A stretch of DNA of 49,569 nucleotides from Candidatus Krumholzibacteriia bacterium (lineage in GTDB: Bacteria; Krumholzibacteriota; Krumholzibacteriia; WVZY01): contig JAOTUR010000002.1 of assembly GCA_029863805.1 (NCBI GenBank), positions 1 through 49,569 on the forward strand. Reading direction: 5' to 3'. This document shows, one piece after another, positions 35,375-44,906 of this stretch. How positions within the stretch are numbered: position 1 is the first letter of the stretch; the number at the start of each line of letters is the position of its first letter. A program made the translations under genes and the position numbers. The notes beneath the pieces were generated by a model that had not been told where the DNA came from, searched no databases, and saw nothing but the letters and a program-made list of their open reading frames with translations.

Positions 35375-36733
35375 ATGAATATCTCAAAAAAGAAATCCTT
35401 CTTGGTCCTTGGAATGGGAAAGAGCGGAATAGCGGTCGCCAGACTTCTGGCAGACAAGGGTTTTTCGGTGGTGGTCTTCGACGATGATCGATCCGCCATG
35501 GATGTCGCGAGCAGCATGCCGGAAATCACTGGTATCAGAGATAGCATCGAATTTGCCAGCGGGGAAAGTGTCCTTCGCCATCTGGTGCAAAGTGATTGTC
35601 TTGTCGTGAGTCCCGGCGTGCCACTCGATCATCCGTTGGTAAAGAAAGCCGAGCTTGATGGCATCGAGCTCACGGGAGAGCTGGAAGTAGCGTATCACTT
35701 TTGCTCCTCCAATCTAGTGGGCGTCACCGGAACGAATGGTAAATCCACGGTGGTGGGGCTGCTCGGCAGTATTTTTACTGCCGCAGGCAAGCGGTGTGTC
35801 GTTGCGGGAAATATCGGGACGCCGTTGTCATCGGTCGTGGACAGTAAAGAGCAATTCGACATCATTGTTCTCGAGATCAGTAGTTTCCAGCTCGACACAA
35901 TATCCGATTTCAAGGTTGGAGTCGCAGTACTTTTGAATGTGACAGCGGACCACCTCGATAGGTATGACAACTCTTTCGAGCGATACTCCCAGTCCAAATC
36001 AAGGATTCTCAATCGTGCAGATGAAAACACGTTTTTTGTCTATAATGCCGAGGATGCGGTGTGTCGACGGATCGCTGCTGGTTTTCGGGGCAAGAAAATA
36101 CCTTTTAGTTCTGCAAAACGCTTGTCGTGCGGAGTGTATCTCGACGACGATGCGATCGTCGAGCGCTGGCAAGGCCATGCGAGTTCGATCCTGGCGACGA
36201 AAGATTTCTCTCCGGTCGGTGTTCACAACCTTGAAAACGCAATGGCGGCTGTAGCTGCTGCCAAGCCCTTCTCCATCTCCGGGGACATTATCCGTGGAGC
36301 GCTCAAAAGATATCATTCTCTACCGCATCGAATGGAAATGACGCGAATTGTACGCGGGGTGGCCTATATCAACGATTCCAAAGCAACCAACGTGGATGCG
36401 GCCATCAAGAGTGTACGTAGCATCGAGGGTTCGCTGGTCTTGATCATGGGTGGCCTCGATAAGAATGGCGATTTTACGCCGCTAGTAGATCATATCGGTG
36501 GTGTCAAGCTGGTTGTGGTTATTGGGCAGGCAAGCGACAAGATTGTGTCCGTCTTGAACGGTCACTGCGAGATACAACGCGCAGACAGCATGGAAGCGGC
36601 GGTCAAGATCGCGAGCGAGCACACCACCGCGGGGGACACGGTCCTCCTTGCACCGGCATGTGCCAGTTTTGATATGTTTCGCGATTACATGGCGCGAGGT
36701 GAGGCATTCACCGGCGCCGTTAACTCTCTGTGA
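35375..36733 (+). CDS. murD: UDP-MurNAc-L-Ala--D-Glu ligase MurD
   Basis: MurD adds D-glutamate to UDP-MurNAc-L-Ala. The N-terminal UDP-binding domain starts with VLGMGKSGIAVARLLADKG, the ATP loop is VTGTNGKSTVVGLL, and ISSFQLDTI and NVTADHLDRY follow. Later blocks are LPHRMEMTRIVRGVAYINDS and LIMGGLDKNGDF. At 452 residues it is typical. The ATG start has only a weak ribosome site (CGGGT). Confidence 0.95.
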   Translation: MNISKKKSFLVLGMGKSGIAVARLLADKGFSVVVFDDDRSAMDVASSMPEITGIRDSIEFASGESVLRHLVQSDCLVVSPGVPLDHPLVKKAELDGIELTGELEVAYHFCSSNLVGVTGTNGKSTVVGLLGSIFTAAGKRCVVAGNIGTPLSSVVDSKEQFDIIVLEISSFQLDTISDFKVGVAVLLNVTADHLDRYDNSFERYSQSKSRILNRADENTFFVYNAEDAVCRRIAAGFRGKKIPFSSAKRLSCGVYLDDDAIVERWQGHASSILATKDFSPVGVHNLENAMAAVAAAKPFSISGDIIRGALKRYHSLPHRMEMTRIVRGVAYINDSKATNVDAAIKSVRSIEGSLVLIMGGLDKNGDFTPLVDHIGGVKLVVVIGQASDKIVSVLNGHCEIQRADSMEAAVKIASEHTTAGDTVLLAPACASFDMFRDYMARGEAFTGAVNSL

Positions 36734-36743
36734 GTAATTAGCA

Positions 36744-37916
36744 ATGCGTAAGCTGAACCCAGCACAGATGGAATGCGATAAGCGAATCCTCTTGATCGTT
36801 GTGATTCTGCTGGCGGTAGGGGCAAGCCTTGTAGCGTCGTCAAGTTCGTACTTTTCCACAGCCAAGTTTTCAGATCCCTATTTCCTGCTCAAACGACATC
36901 TTGTCAGAATGTTGATCGCGGGTTTGTTTCTCATTCTTGCCATGCACATTGATTACCGGATTTTTCGTAAGCTGTCGCCTGTGGCCCTGACGGTGGGCAT
37001 TGCCATGCTCGTAGGGCTGCTTATTTTTGGACACGCTATCAGGGATACGATGCGATGGTATCACGTGCGATTTCTACAAGTGACATTTCAACCATCGGAG
37101 ATGGCACGTCTATCGTTAGTGCTGTTTCTCGCTTACTGGGTAGCGCGCAAGGGAGAATCGCTCCAAGATTTCAAGAGCGGATTTCTTCCGCCGGCGGCTG
37201 CAATTGTTGCAGTGCTCGGTTTGATGGCAGCACAACCAAACTATGGCTCTGCGTCTGCGACGGCGATTATAGCCTTTTTGATGCTCTACTTAGGTGGGGT
37301 AAGAATTCGCCACCTGACCGTGCTGGGGCTGTCCGTCGCGGGGGTCGCACTACTTAGAGTGATAAGTGGCGGATATGTACGCGAAAGAATCGTGGCATAT
37401 TTCAACCGCAGTGAGGGTATCGGCGACATGAATTGGCAGCTTTATCAGTCGCTGGTGGGACTCGGGTCGGGTGGTCCACTGGGCTTGGGTTTTGGCGAGA
37501 GCAGGCAGAAACTAAATTGGTTGCCCGACTCGCACACCGACTTCATCTTCTCGATACTGGGCGAGGAAGCGGGGTTGATCGGGACACTGTTGGTAAGCCT
37601 CTTGTTCCTGCTCTTGGTGCTGCGTGCACTCAAGATATCGACGAACAGCGGAGACAAGTTTGGACAGATGCTGGTTATCGGGATTGGCTGTTCTATTTTC
37701 GTCTATGCAATGCTCAACATGTCCGTCGCTACGGGGCTCTTCCCCGTTACGGGATTGCCACTTCCCTTCCTGAGTTATGGCGGTTCCGCGTTGGTGGTAA
37801 ATGCGTTTTCCGTCGGTATACTTTTGAATGTTTCCAAAAGAACATCGTTGTCGAATCCGTCGCGAAGACGTCGGCGACCTCTTCGCGTCTATGTCAAGGG
37901 GGAGCGATGCGTGTAA
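36744..37916 (+). CDS. ftsW: Septal SEDS glycosyltransferase FtsW
   Basis: FtsW is the lipid II polymerase partner of the division transpeptidase. The 390-residue protein has about ten membrane segments and SEDS family motifs: FQPSEMARLSLVLFLAYW, NYGSASATAIIAFLMLYLGG, SHTDFIFSILGEEAGLIG and TGLPLPFLSYGGSALV. The position between murD and murG identifies it as FtsW rather than RodA. The C-terminus is a short basic tail (SRRRRRPLRVYVKGE). Its last ten bases overlap murG. Confidence 0.94.
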   Translation: MRKLNPAQMECDKRILLIVVILLAVGASLVASSSSYFSTAKFSDPYFLLKRHLVRMLIAGLFLILAMHIDYRIFRKLSPVALTVGIAMLVGLLIFGHAIRDTMRWYHVRFLQVTFQPSEMARLSLVLFLAYWVARKGESLQDFKSGFLPPAAAIVAVLGLMAAQPNYGSASATAIIAFLMLYLGGVRIRHLTVLGLSVAGVALLRVISGGYVRERIVAYFNRSEGIGDMNWQLYQSLVGLGSGGPLGLGFGESRQKLNWLPDSHTDFIFSILGEEAGLIGTLLVSLLFLLLVLRALKISTNSGDKFGQMLVIGIGCSIFVYAMLNMSVATGLFPVTGLPLPFLSYGGSALVVNAFSVGILLNVSKRTSLSNPSRRRRRPLRVYVKGERCV

Positions 37917-39079
37917 TGATAGCTGGTGGAGGAACTGGCGGACACGTTTACCCCGGTATCGCGATATATGAGGCCTTCAAGCGGTGTGGTCACGGCGTGG
38001 ATGTGCTGTTCGTTGGCGCCAAGTCAGGGGTTGAAGGTCAAATTCTTGATGATCTCCAACTCCCTCACGTGCTCTTGGCGGGCAGTGGTGTACGTGGTGC
38101 ATCGGTGATATCAAAGTTGACCAGCCCCTTCGTTTTTCTTGCGAGCATCGTGCGAGGGATAAGGGAGATAATCTCCTTCAAGCCGGATGTCGTTATCGGC
38201 ACCGGGGGCTACGCCAGCGTGGCTGTTGTTGTGGCTTCTGTCGTGTGTGGCAAGAAGCGAGTCCTGCAGGAGCAAAACAGCGTGCCGGGTCTCGCCAATC
38301 GTCTGCTGTCGCGGTTCGCCCATCTCGTGTTGCTTTCTTATCAGGAATCTCGCGCGTATTTTGGGAATTCAGTCCCCTGCGCTGTAGTTGGCAACCCGCT
38401 TCGATTCAAGCCGGATAAGGACCGTGATACGGCGCTCAAGTTTCTGGATTTGAAGGACAATGTGCACACTGTGCTGGTGTTTGGCGGGAGTCGGGGCGCC
38501 CACACCATCAACAAGGCGGCGTGCTCGGCGGTGGCGCGAATCCTTGCCAAGCGCGAGGTGCAGTTCGTGTTTTTGACGGGCGCACAAGACTATGACCGTG
38601 TCCGTAACCAGATGAAAGAATATGGGCCGTACGTTCGTGTCTATCCCTTCCTCGAGCAGATGCAACACGCCTATGCCGTGTCGGATATCGCGGTTTCGAG
38701 AGCCGGCGCTTCGGCAGTATTTGAGCTGGCGTCGTTTGGAATCCCTTCGATATTCGTGCCCTACCCGTACGCGGCCGACGACCATCAGAAGCGTAATATC
38801 TCGGAGCTGGTTGAACGGAAGGCCGCGATCGTCATTGACAATGATAAGGTCGATGGCGAGGCGCTCGAGAAACTGATTGTGTCATTGCTCGACGACAGCA
38901 CCGGACGTAGGGAAATTTCAGAAAGAATGCGAGGCTGGTCGAAGACCGACGCGGACGTCCTGGCTTCATCGAAGATCGCCGAGCTCGTGTCCCTGAAGTT
39001 CATCTACGCCGAAACGGGACCGGCAAGATCATCAGACTCATCAAGAGACTCGACAGTATCTGATAGTTGGGCGGTTTAG
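37907..39079 (+). CDS. murG: UDP-GlcNAc:lipid I GlcNAc transferase MurG
   Basis: MurG converts lipid I to lipid II on the inner face of the membrane. The track ORF begins far upstream inside ftsW; the true start is the ATG at 37907 (MRVMIAGGGTGGHVYPG), preceded by AGGGGGAG, for 390 residues. Motifs are the N-terminal GGGTGGHVYP loop, the second glycine loop VFGGSRGAHTIN and SRAGASAVFELASFGIPSIF with PYAADDHQ. The last 20 residues after the fold are serine-rich and unremarkable. It overlaps ftsW by ten bases. Confidence 0.96.
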   Translation: MRVMIAGGGTGGHVYPGIAIYEAFKRCGHGVDVLFVGAKSGVEGQILDDLQLPHVLLAGSGVRGASVISKLTSPFVFLASIVRGIREIISFKPDVVIGTGGYASVAVVVASVVCGKKRVLQEQNSVPGLANRLLSRFAHLVLLSYQESRAYFGNSVPCAVVGNPLRFKPDKDRDTALKFLDLKDNVHTVLVFGGSRGAHTINKAACSAVARILAKREVQFVFLTGAQDYDRVRNQMKEYGPYVRVYPFLEQMQHAYAVSDIAVSRAGASAVFELASFGIPSIFVPYPYAADDHQKRNISELVERKAAIVIDNDKVDGEALEKLIVSLLDDSTGRREISERMRGWSKTDADVLASSKIAELVSLKFIYAETGPARSSDSSRDSTVSDSWAV

Positions 39080-39081
39080 AC

Positions 39082-40470
39082 GTGGTTTTTCTGGGTAGAA
39101 CCAAGCGAATTCATTTTGTGGGCATTGGCGGTATCGGTATGAGTGGAATCGCCGAGGTCTTGCTGAATTTAGGTTTCGAGGTGTCCGGCTCAGATCTGAA
39201 ACGGTCTGACATTACCGACAACCTCATGCGACTCGGCGCAGTTATTCATGACGCACACGAGCCGGCCAACGTCGATGATGTGGACGTGGTCGTGTACTCG
39301 AGTGCGGTTAATGCCACCAACCCGGAACTGGTCGCAGCCAAGACCAATGCGGTACCCACCATTCCGCGAACTGAGATGCTTGCGGAACTGATGAGGCTCA
39401 AGTTTGCGGTGACGGTAGCTGGGTCACACGGGAAAACAACTACCACATCACTGATATCGTCGGTTCTCGCGGACGGCGGCCTGGATCCCACCGTCGTTGT
39501 TGGGGGAAAGCTGAAGGCCATTGGCAGCAATGCGCGCTTGGGCGATAGCCGTTACATCGTAGCCGAAGCCGATGAGAGCGATGGCAAGTTTGTTCAGTTA
39601 CCATCGAGTATCGCAGTGATCACAAACATTGATTTGGAGCACCTGGATTTTTATTCCGATCTGGAAGCGATAAAAGATGCGTTTGTCGAGTACGCGACGC
39701 GTGTTCCGTTCTACGGTTCGGTCGTCCTTTGCGTCGACGATCCCAACGTGCGTTCCATCGTGCCTCGTATCAGAAAGCGAAAAGTGTCCTATTCGCTTGG
39801 CGGCGATGCCGACGTGCAAGGCCAGATCGTGAGCAAGGACGCGAGTGGCTGGCTCTTCGAGGTTCTCCATCTTAACAAGGTCCTCGGCAAGATTCGAATC
39901 GAGTTTCCAGGGGAACACTATGTCAGAAATACACTTGCAGCCATAGCCGTTGGGCTGGAACTAGATCTTTCTTTTGCAGCGATAAAAAGTGGCGTCGAGT
40001 CTTTCACCGGAGTAGGACGCCGTTTTGAAGTCAAAGGCACGTCATCGGGCATAACGGTGGTCGATGACTACGGCCATCATCCAACGGAGATCGCGGTTAC
40101 GATTCGAGCGGCAAAGGAGAGTTTTGATCGGCGTCTCATAGTGTTCTTCCAGCCACATCGGTTCACCCGTACTCAAGCGCTTGCCGATCAGTTTGCCAAA
40201 TGTTTCGAGGGGGCCCAAATCGTCTTTATGACCGATATTTATCCTGCCGGTGAGGATCCGATCCCCGGCGTATCGACCGATATGCTGGCCGAGAAGGTGA
40301 GGAAATCCGGCACGATCGAGGTTCATCACGCGGCCTCGTTTGAAGCGATGGTCGATGCAGCTATGCCGCAGCTCAAGGAGGGGGATCTCGTACTCACGTT
40401 GGGGGCGGGCGATATCTATCGTGCGGGCGAACTTCTTCTCCGCCACCTGGCGAAGGTTGGCAAACGATGA
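39082..40470 (+). CDS. murC: UDP-MurNAc--L-Ala ligase MurC
   Basis: MurC attaches L-Ala to UDP-MurNAc, the first peptide step. Motifs are IHFVGIGGIGMSGIAEVLL, VVVYSSAV, the P-loop AGSHGKTTTTSLI, AEADESDGKF, ITNIDLEHLDFY and VVDDYGHHPTEI. I take the GTG at 39082, which places GIGGIGMSG at the family's usual distance from the N-terminus and gives 462 residues. The track start TTG at 39067 would overlap murG by 13 bases and is a possible alternative. Its stop overlaps murB by four bases (ATGA). Confidence 0.95.
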   Translation: MVFLGRTKRIHFVGIGGIGMSGIAEVLLNLGFEVSGSDLKRSDITDNLMRLGAVIHDAHEPANVDDVDVVVYSSAVNATNPELVAAKTNAVPTIPRTEMLAELMRLKFAVTVAGSHGKTTTTSLISSVLADGGLDPTVVVGGKLKAIGSNARLGDSRYIVAEADESDGKFVQLPSSIAVITNIDLEHLDFYSDLEAIKDAFVEYATRVPFYGSVVLCVDDPNVRSIVPRIRKRKVSYSLGGDADVQGQIVSKDASGWLFEVLHLNKVLGKIRIEFPGEHYVRNTLAAIAVGLELDLSFAAIKSGVESFTGVGRRFEVKGTSSGITVVDDYGHHPTEIAVTIRAAKESFDRRLIVFFQPHRFTRTQALADQFAKCFEGAQIVFMTDIYPAGEDPIPGVSTDMLAEKVRKSGTIEVHHAASFEAMVDAAMPQLKEGDLVLTLGAGDIYRAGELLLRHLAKVGKR

Positions 40471-41399
40471 TGGGTTCCGTCACAGAGGTGGTTGCAGTGG
40501 ATTACTCCCAGGTTGAGAAGGAGCTACGAAAGACCTGCCCCAGAGGTGTACGTGTCGACGAACCGATGTCCAAGCACACGACGATCGGCGCTGGGGGCAC
40601 GGTGCGCTTTCTTGCGGTACCGCAAAACGTATCCGAACTGGTGGCGGTGGTCAGAACGGCGCTCAAATACGATGTGGACTACCTCGCAATCGGCCGAGGA
40701 TCGAACCTGCTGGTTCGCGACGGGGGTTTCAACGGTTTGGCCATAAAGGTGGCGAACAATCTCGCAAACCTGCGTCTGTATAAGCGGACAGCCTACGCGG
40801 AAGCGGGTGCTTCGTTTACGCGCCTGGGTAGAATCCTTACCAGACATGGCCGTCCGCATTTCGAGTTTGCGATCGGTATCCCCGGCTCGGTTGGTGGTGC
40901 GGTGCGTATGAATGCCGGTGCATACGGATCCGAACTCTCGCGCGTCTTAAAAAGCACGAAGATCATAACCACCGATGGGCGCATCACGATTCTCAAACCC
41001 GAGCAGTTAGCGTTCCGTTATCGTGGCAGCTCGTTGCCCCGGAGGGCGATCGTGATCTCCTCGATCTTCTGGTGTCCACCGGGTGAAGTGGATCAGGCGG
41101 TACTCAAACAAGCTTTGAGCCGAAAGGACACGCAGCCGATCGCCGATCGCAGTTTTGGTAGCACCTTCAAGAACCCACCTGGGAGTTTTGCAGCTCAAAT
41201 GATTGATAGGTGTGGTTTGAAAGGGATGCGACGTGGTGGAGCTATGATCTCGAAAAAACACGCCAATTTCGTCATAAATGTAGGGGATAACACGAAGGTG
41301 AGTGATATCGAAAGCCTCATGGAATTCGTGATTGCACGGGTAAAGGATCGCTTTGGCGTTACTCTAGAACCGGAGGTGATCATAATTGGGAATCCATAG
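40467..41399 (+). CDS. murB: UDP-N-acetylenolpyruvoylglucosamine reductase MurB
   Basis: MurB is a flavoprotein that reduces enolpyruvyl-UDP-GlcNAc to UDP-MurNAc. FAD-binding motifs are HTTIGAGGTVRFLAVP, YLAIGRGSNLLVRDGGF and IGIPGSVGGAVRMNAGAYG. Catalytic elements are FRYRGSS, the serine in GSTFKNPPG and the late Glu in TLEPEVIIIG. The 310 residues fit the normal range. The murC-murB-ftsQ order is common outside Gammaproteobacteria. It overlaps ftsQ by 14 bases. Confidence 0.95.
   Translation: MMGSVTEVVAVDYSQVEKELRKTCPRGVRVDEPMSKHTTIGAGGTVRFLAVPQNVSELVAVVRTALKYDVDYLAIGRGSNLLVRDGGFNGLAIKVANNLANLRLYKRTAYAEAGASFTRLGRILTRHGRPHFEFAIGIPGSVGGAVRMNAGAYGSELSRVLKSTKIITTDGRITILKPEQLAFRYRGSSLPRRAIVISSIFWCPPGEVDQAVLKQALSRKDTQPIADRSFGSTFKNPPGSFAAQMIDRCGLKGMRRGGAMISKKHANFVINVGDNTKVSDIESLMEFVIARVKDRFGVTLEPEVIIIGNP
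41372..41380 (+). promoter_or_regulatory. Near-perfect Shine-Dalgarno site deciding the ftsQ TTG start
   Basis: GGAGGTGAT, complementary to the usual 16S rRNA 3' end over nine bases, lies inside the end of murB with GGAGG nine bases before the TTG at 41386. It supports that unusual start codon and the 14-base gene overlap. Confidence 0.75.
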
Positions 41400-42156
41400 G
41401 ACCAAACAGCAGCGTAGGCAGGCGGTCAGGGCATTAATCATTCGATTGGTTACCTCGGCGACGCTTGCGACGATGATTGTGGCCTGTTTCCACGCCTACA
41501 ACTTCTTGACGACGACCGAAAAACTGGCGATCAGCGAAGTCGATTTTCAAGGGTTAAGCCGGCTCAATACCACCGAGATCGAAGAAATTGTCGGGGATAT
41601 CAAGGGGCAAAACATTCTTCTTGTGCCATTGCAGAGTTATGCGGCACGATTTGCCGAGCATCCGCGAATCAGGAGCACCGAGTTCAGACGTGTCCTGCCA
41701 AACAGGGTGATTTGCGAAGTCACCGAGCGAGAACCCGTCGCGCTGGTTTACTCGAGCAGGTTTCTCGAGGTTGATGAAGAGGGGATGATCATGAACTCCG
41801 ACGATCTGACGGGTCTTCTCGACCTGCCCATTATAACGGGCGTCGAGGGGGGGGCGATCAAGGAAGGCAAGCTATGCGCCGATGCGCAGCTGGTAGGAGC
41901 GTTACGAACCCTGATGTTGTGCAAGCGATTTGGTGGTCGCTTCGCGGACAATATTTCCGAATTGAGGGTGGGCGAAGCTGGATTAAGCATTGTCTCCTTA
42001 CGCGAGGGCGTGGTATTGCTGCTTGGGCAATCGGAGTTTGAGAACCGGTTGAAAAAATTCTTCTTGCTTCAAAATACGATTGCCAGAAAAAATGATTCAG
42101 CCAAGTTTATCGATCTGCGCTTTGACGACCAAATCGTCCTTCGAAGCGGAATCTAG
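41386..42156 (+). CDS. ftsQ: Cell division protein FtsQ/DivIB
   Basis: A 256-residue bitopic division protein. The basic N-terminus (HRTKQQRRQAVR) is cytosolic, with one membrane segment at about residues 20-42. A POTRA domain (about 48-120) begins ISEVDFQGLSRLNTTEIEEI and includes NILLVPL and RVLPNRVICEVTEREPVAL. The beta domain then follows to the end. FtsQ bridges early and late divisome proteins through FtsL. The TTG start is fixed by a near-perfect SD site. Confidence 0.9.
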   Translation: MGIHRTKQQRRQAVRALIIRLVTSATLATMIVACFHAYNFLTTTEKLAISEVDFQGLSRLNTTEIEEIVGDIKGQNILLVPLQSYAARFAEHPRIRSTEFRRVLPNRVICEVTEREPVALVYSSRFLEVDEEGMIMNSDDLTGLLDLPIITGVEGGAIKEGKLCADAQLVGALRTLMLCKRFGGRFADNISELRVGEAGLSIVSLREGVVLLLGQSEFENRLKKFFLLQNTIARKNDSAKFIDLRFDDQIVLRSGI

Positions 42157-42175
42157 CCCGAGAGAGGTGCGAATC

Positions 42176-43408
42176 GTGAAGAATGATACGCAACTGGTTG
42201 GAAGCCTTGACATGGGCACGACAAAGGTCTCCGCGATGCTTGGTGAAAGGCACGGAGACGGAATAAGGATCATTGGACTGGGCACGACCGCGGCGGAAGG
42301 CCTCAAGCAGGGTGTCGTCGTGGACATCGAAAAGGCAAGCCGGTCCGTTACAAACGCCGTCATTGAAGCGGAAAAAATGGCTGGCGTGTCAATCCGACGA
42401 TACAACGTGGGCGTGGCGGGCGAGCACATCCTCAGTATGAACAGTCGCGGAGTTGTGGGCATCCCGGACCCGGACAACGAGATTAGCCGCGACGATGTCG
42501 GTCGATCACTACGCGCGGCGGCCAATTTCGCACTGCCCAACGACCGTGAGATTCTTCATACCCTGCCTCAAGGGTTCATCATCGATAACCAGGAGGGCAT
42601 TCGCGAACCTTTCGGTATGTACGGGACACGGCTCGAGGCGAGGGCCCATGTTGTAACCGCGTCGCGTGCGGCACTCGATAATATCTCGAAGTCGCTCGAA
42701 AACTGTCGTCTCGAAATTGGAGACCTAGTTCTAGAGCCTTTGGCCTCGAGCAGGGCGGTTGTGGCCGAGGATGAGCGCGAAATCGGCGTGATGGTGATCG
42801 ACATAGGCGGGGGCACGACCGATGTGATGATTCACCATGATGTAGGGGTTGTGGCGAGTGGTGTGATCGGTATCGGCGGCAACAACATCACCAGCGATAT
42901 TGCGTACGGACTCCGCACCGCGATGAAAACCGCCGAAAGCATCAAAATAGAGCATGGCTGCGCGCTCTCCAGCTTGGTATCGGCGAATGATGATATTGAT
43001 GTTGCAGGCATTGGCTTTCGAGAGGAACGAAAGGTGGGGAAACAGTTCTTGGCCGGAATTATCGAACCACGGGTCACCGAGCTGTTCTGCTTGATAAACG
43101 AGCAAATCACCAAGAGTCACTACAAAAAATCGCTGGGAGCAGGAGCGGTGCTGACGGGTGGATCGTCGATGCTCGCGGGGACGAGGGAGCTGGCGGAACA
43201 GATTTTTGATTTACCCGTGCGAATTGGATCGCCGTTAGCGGTCGATGGACTCGCCGAAGTCGTCAGTCATCCGAAGTACTCGACGGGAGTCGGCTTGCTA
43301 CTTTACGACGGCATTCTGGGTGGCCCAAGGCTGGGGAGAGAATCGTCAGGAAATTGGTGGAGGCAGTCGTTCAACCAACTTCGGAAGGCAATAGCAAGTT
43401 TTATTTAG
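42176..43408 (+). CDS. ftsA: Cell division protein FtsA
   Basis: FtsA is an actin-like ATPase that tethers FtsZ to the membrane. Motifs are [15 protein letters not shown] (phosphate 1), [15 protein letters not shown] (phosphate 2) and [20 protein letters not shown] (adenosine). The 1C domain region ([26 protein letters not shown]) is present, and the C-terminus ends in an amphipathic helix ([14 protein letters not shown]) suited to membrane binding. The track begins at 42080 inside ftsQ; I choose the GTG at 42176 preceded by AGAGAGG, giving 410 residues. An in-frame GTG three codons earlier is an alternative. Confidence 0.94.
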   Translation: MKNDTQLVGSLDMGTTKVSAMLGERHGDGIRIIGLGTTAAEGLKQGVVVDIEKASRSVTNAVIEAEKMAGVSIRRYNVGVAGEHILSMNSRGVVGIPDPDNEISRDDVGRSLRAAANFALPNDREILHTLPQGFIIDNQEGIREPFGMYGTRLEARAHVVTASRAALDNISKSLENCRLEIGDLVLEPLASSRAVVAEDEREIGVMVIDIGGGTTDVMIHHDVGVVASGVIGIGGNNITSDIAYGLRTAMKTAESIKIEHGCALSSLVSANDDIDVAGIGFREERKVGKQFLAGIIEPRVTELFCLINEQITKSHYKKSLGAGAVLTGGSSMLAGTRELAEQIFDLPVRIGSPLAVDGLAEVVSHPKYSTGVGLLLYDGILGGPRLGRESSGNWWRQSFNQLRKAIASFI

Positions 43409-43428
43409 GCGAAGAAAGGAGCACGAAC

Positions 43429-44592
43429 ATGCGTTTTCAACTCGATGAAGAAAAGCGGCTCACAGTCCTGAAGGTCGTGGGAGTTGGTGGTGCGGGTGGC
43501 AACGCTGTCAACAGGATGGTGAGTGCGGGCTTTAACGGCGTGGACTTTACCGCGCTAAACACCGATCTCCAGGTCCTTAGGGGTTCCGAGGCGCACCAGC
43601 GTATCCAGATTGGCGCCAAAATAACCCGGGGACTCGGTTCGGGGGGTGACCCTCGCATCGGCGCGAAAGCTGCCGAGGAGAGCCGAGAGGTTCTCAAGGA
43701 GTGCCTGCAAGGCGCCGACATGGTTTTTCTGACCGCGGGTATGGGAGGCGGCACCGGTACCGGCGCATCGCCGATCGTTGCGTCCATCGCGCGTGAAACT
43801 GGAGCGCTGACAGTGGGCATAGTGAGCCGGCCTTTCTTCTTTGAGGGCGATCAACGCATTGCGCAGGCAGAGGAGGGAATCGAGGAGCTGAAGCGAGAAG
43901 TAGACACGTTGCTTGTCATCCCAAACGACAAGCTGCTGGCGATCACAGAAGAGAACACGCCGCTGCTGGAAGCCTTCTCAATGGCTGATGAGGTGCTTTG
44001 CAACGCGACGCGTGGCATCTCGGACCTCATTACCGAGACCGGTGTGGTCAACCTCGATTTTGCGGATGTCAGGAGCGTTATGAGCAATGGGGGCGACGCC
44101 ATCATGGGCACCGGAGTCAGCAATGGCAAGAACGGTGCTGAGGAAGCCGCCAACACGGCGATCGCGAGTCCGCTGCTGGATAACATTTCGATCAGAGGTG
44201 CGAGCGGTATCCTGGTAAACATCACCGGGTCGAAATCGCTTAGCCTCCAGCAGGTGAGTAAGGCAGCGACGATAATCAACAAGGAAGCGGGACCGGGAGC
44301 GCATGTTTTTCTGGGAGCGGTGATCGACGAAAAGATGGCGAACGATGAGATGAGAGTTACCGTGATCGCAACGGGTTACGACAGCGTACCGGCAGTGAAG
44401 CAGGAAGAGGCTACGGCTAAGAAGGAGATCAACTTCACAGAATTGTTGAGCAGTGATCAGCGGGTTGTTGAGTTGCACCCGGAGCCTCGAGAAGAAAAGG
44501 AAGAAACGGTCGTGACCGACAGCGGCTCCATCCGCACGTTCAACAAAGATGATTTTAGAATCCCGACTTTTGTGCGTAAGCAGATGGACTAG
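43429..44592 (+). CDS. ftsZ: Cell division protein FtsZ
   Basis: FtsZ is the tubulin-like GTPase forming the division ring. The start is the ATG at 43429 ([11 protein letters not shown]) with AAAGGAG seven bases upstream; the track start at 43354 lies inside ftsA. Motifs are [24 protein letters not shown], the signature [18 protein letters not shown] and [12 protein letters not shown] short linker (about 325-375) leads to the conserved C-terminal peptide [12 protein letters not shown], which binds FtsA. It has 387 residues and is the last gene of the dcw run. Confidence 0.97.
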   Translation: MRFQLDEEKRLTVLKVVGVGGAGGNAVNRMVSAGFNGVDFTALNTDLQVLRGSEAHQRIQIGAKITRGLGSGGDPRIGAKAAEESREVLKECLQGADMVFLTAGMGGGTGTGASPIVASIARETGALTVGIVSRPFFFEGDQRIAQAEEGIEELKREVDTLLVIPNDKLLAITEENTPLLEAFSMADEVLCNATRGISDLITETGVVNLDFADVRSVMSNGGDAIMGTGVSNGKNGAEEAANTAIASPLLDNISIRGASGILVNITGSKSLSLQQVSKAATIINKEAGPGAHVFLGAVIDEKMANDEMRVTVIATGYDSVPAVKQEEATAKKEINFTELLSSDQRVVELHPEPREEKEETVVTDSGSIRTFNKDDFRIPTFVRKQMD

Positions 44593-44627
44593 AGCGGGGA
44601 GCTGAGCAACCCCTCTTGGGACTTTTC

Positions 44628-44690
44628 GAAATCGGGTCGCGGGAGTATCCCGGAAGACAGAAGGATTCCCGCAGAAGCGTATCCGATTTC
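44628..44690. repeat. Nested inverted repeat, possible structured RNA
   Basis: Outer arms GAAATCGG (44628-44635) and CCGATTTC (44683-44690) are perfect 8-base complements. Inner arms GCGGGA (44639-44644) and TCCCGC (44667-44672) are perfect 6-base complements. An alternative short hairpin CGGGA-GTA-TCCCG overlaps the inner arm. It starts 36 bases after the ftsZ stop and could be a 3' UTR structure, processing site or small RNA. It matches no RNA family I recognise. Confidence 0.35.
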
Positions 44691-44821
44691 TTGGACCGAG
44701 AGCACAGGAAGAGGAATAGTTTTAGTCCATGATAATCAGCGCAACAGCTTCCGGAGAACCCTTCTATTTCAAGTGTAGTTACAAAAGTGACGAATGTCAA
44801 CTTTGGGTGCTAAAGAGATCG

Positions 44822-44853
44822 AAAAAAACTCCTACGGTTAACAGTCCCGTGGG
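44822..44853 (-). terminator. Probable intrinsic terminator of rpmB (minus strand)
   Basis: Read on the minus strand, CCCACGG and CCGTAGG form a seven-position stem with one C-A mismatch and a nine-base loop, followed after two bases by seven T. It lies about 90 bases past the rpmB stop, in the right orientation. Confidence 0.5.
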
Positions 44854-44885
44854 GTTATCTGATTTTATGACTTCGGAATACAGAC

Positions 44886-44906
44886 TGGCGTGCTGAACGC
44901 CATTTT
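44886..44906 (+). terminator. Hairpin with short T-run, possible terminator of the dcw transcript
   Basis: TGGCGT-GCTGA-ACGCCA is a perfect six-base stem with a five-base loop, directly followed by TTTT. The short T-run makes it a weak candidate. It is almost 300 bases after ftsZ and just before the rpmB 3' end, where blocking convergent read-through would make sense. Confidence 0.4.

Noticed and set aside
44729-44896. 55-residue plus-strand ORF in the ftsZ-rpmB gap with two Cys residues (KCSYKSDECQLW)
   Set aside because: Weak, badly spaced ribosome site, no recognised family, and it runs through two terminator-like hairpins.
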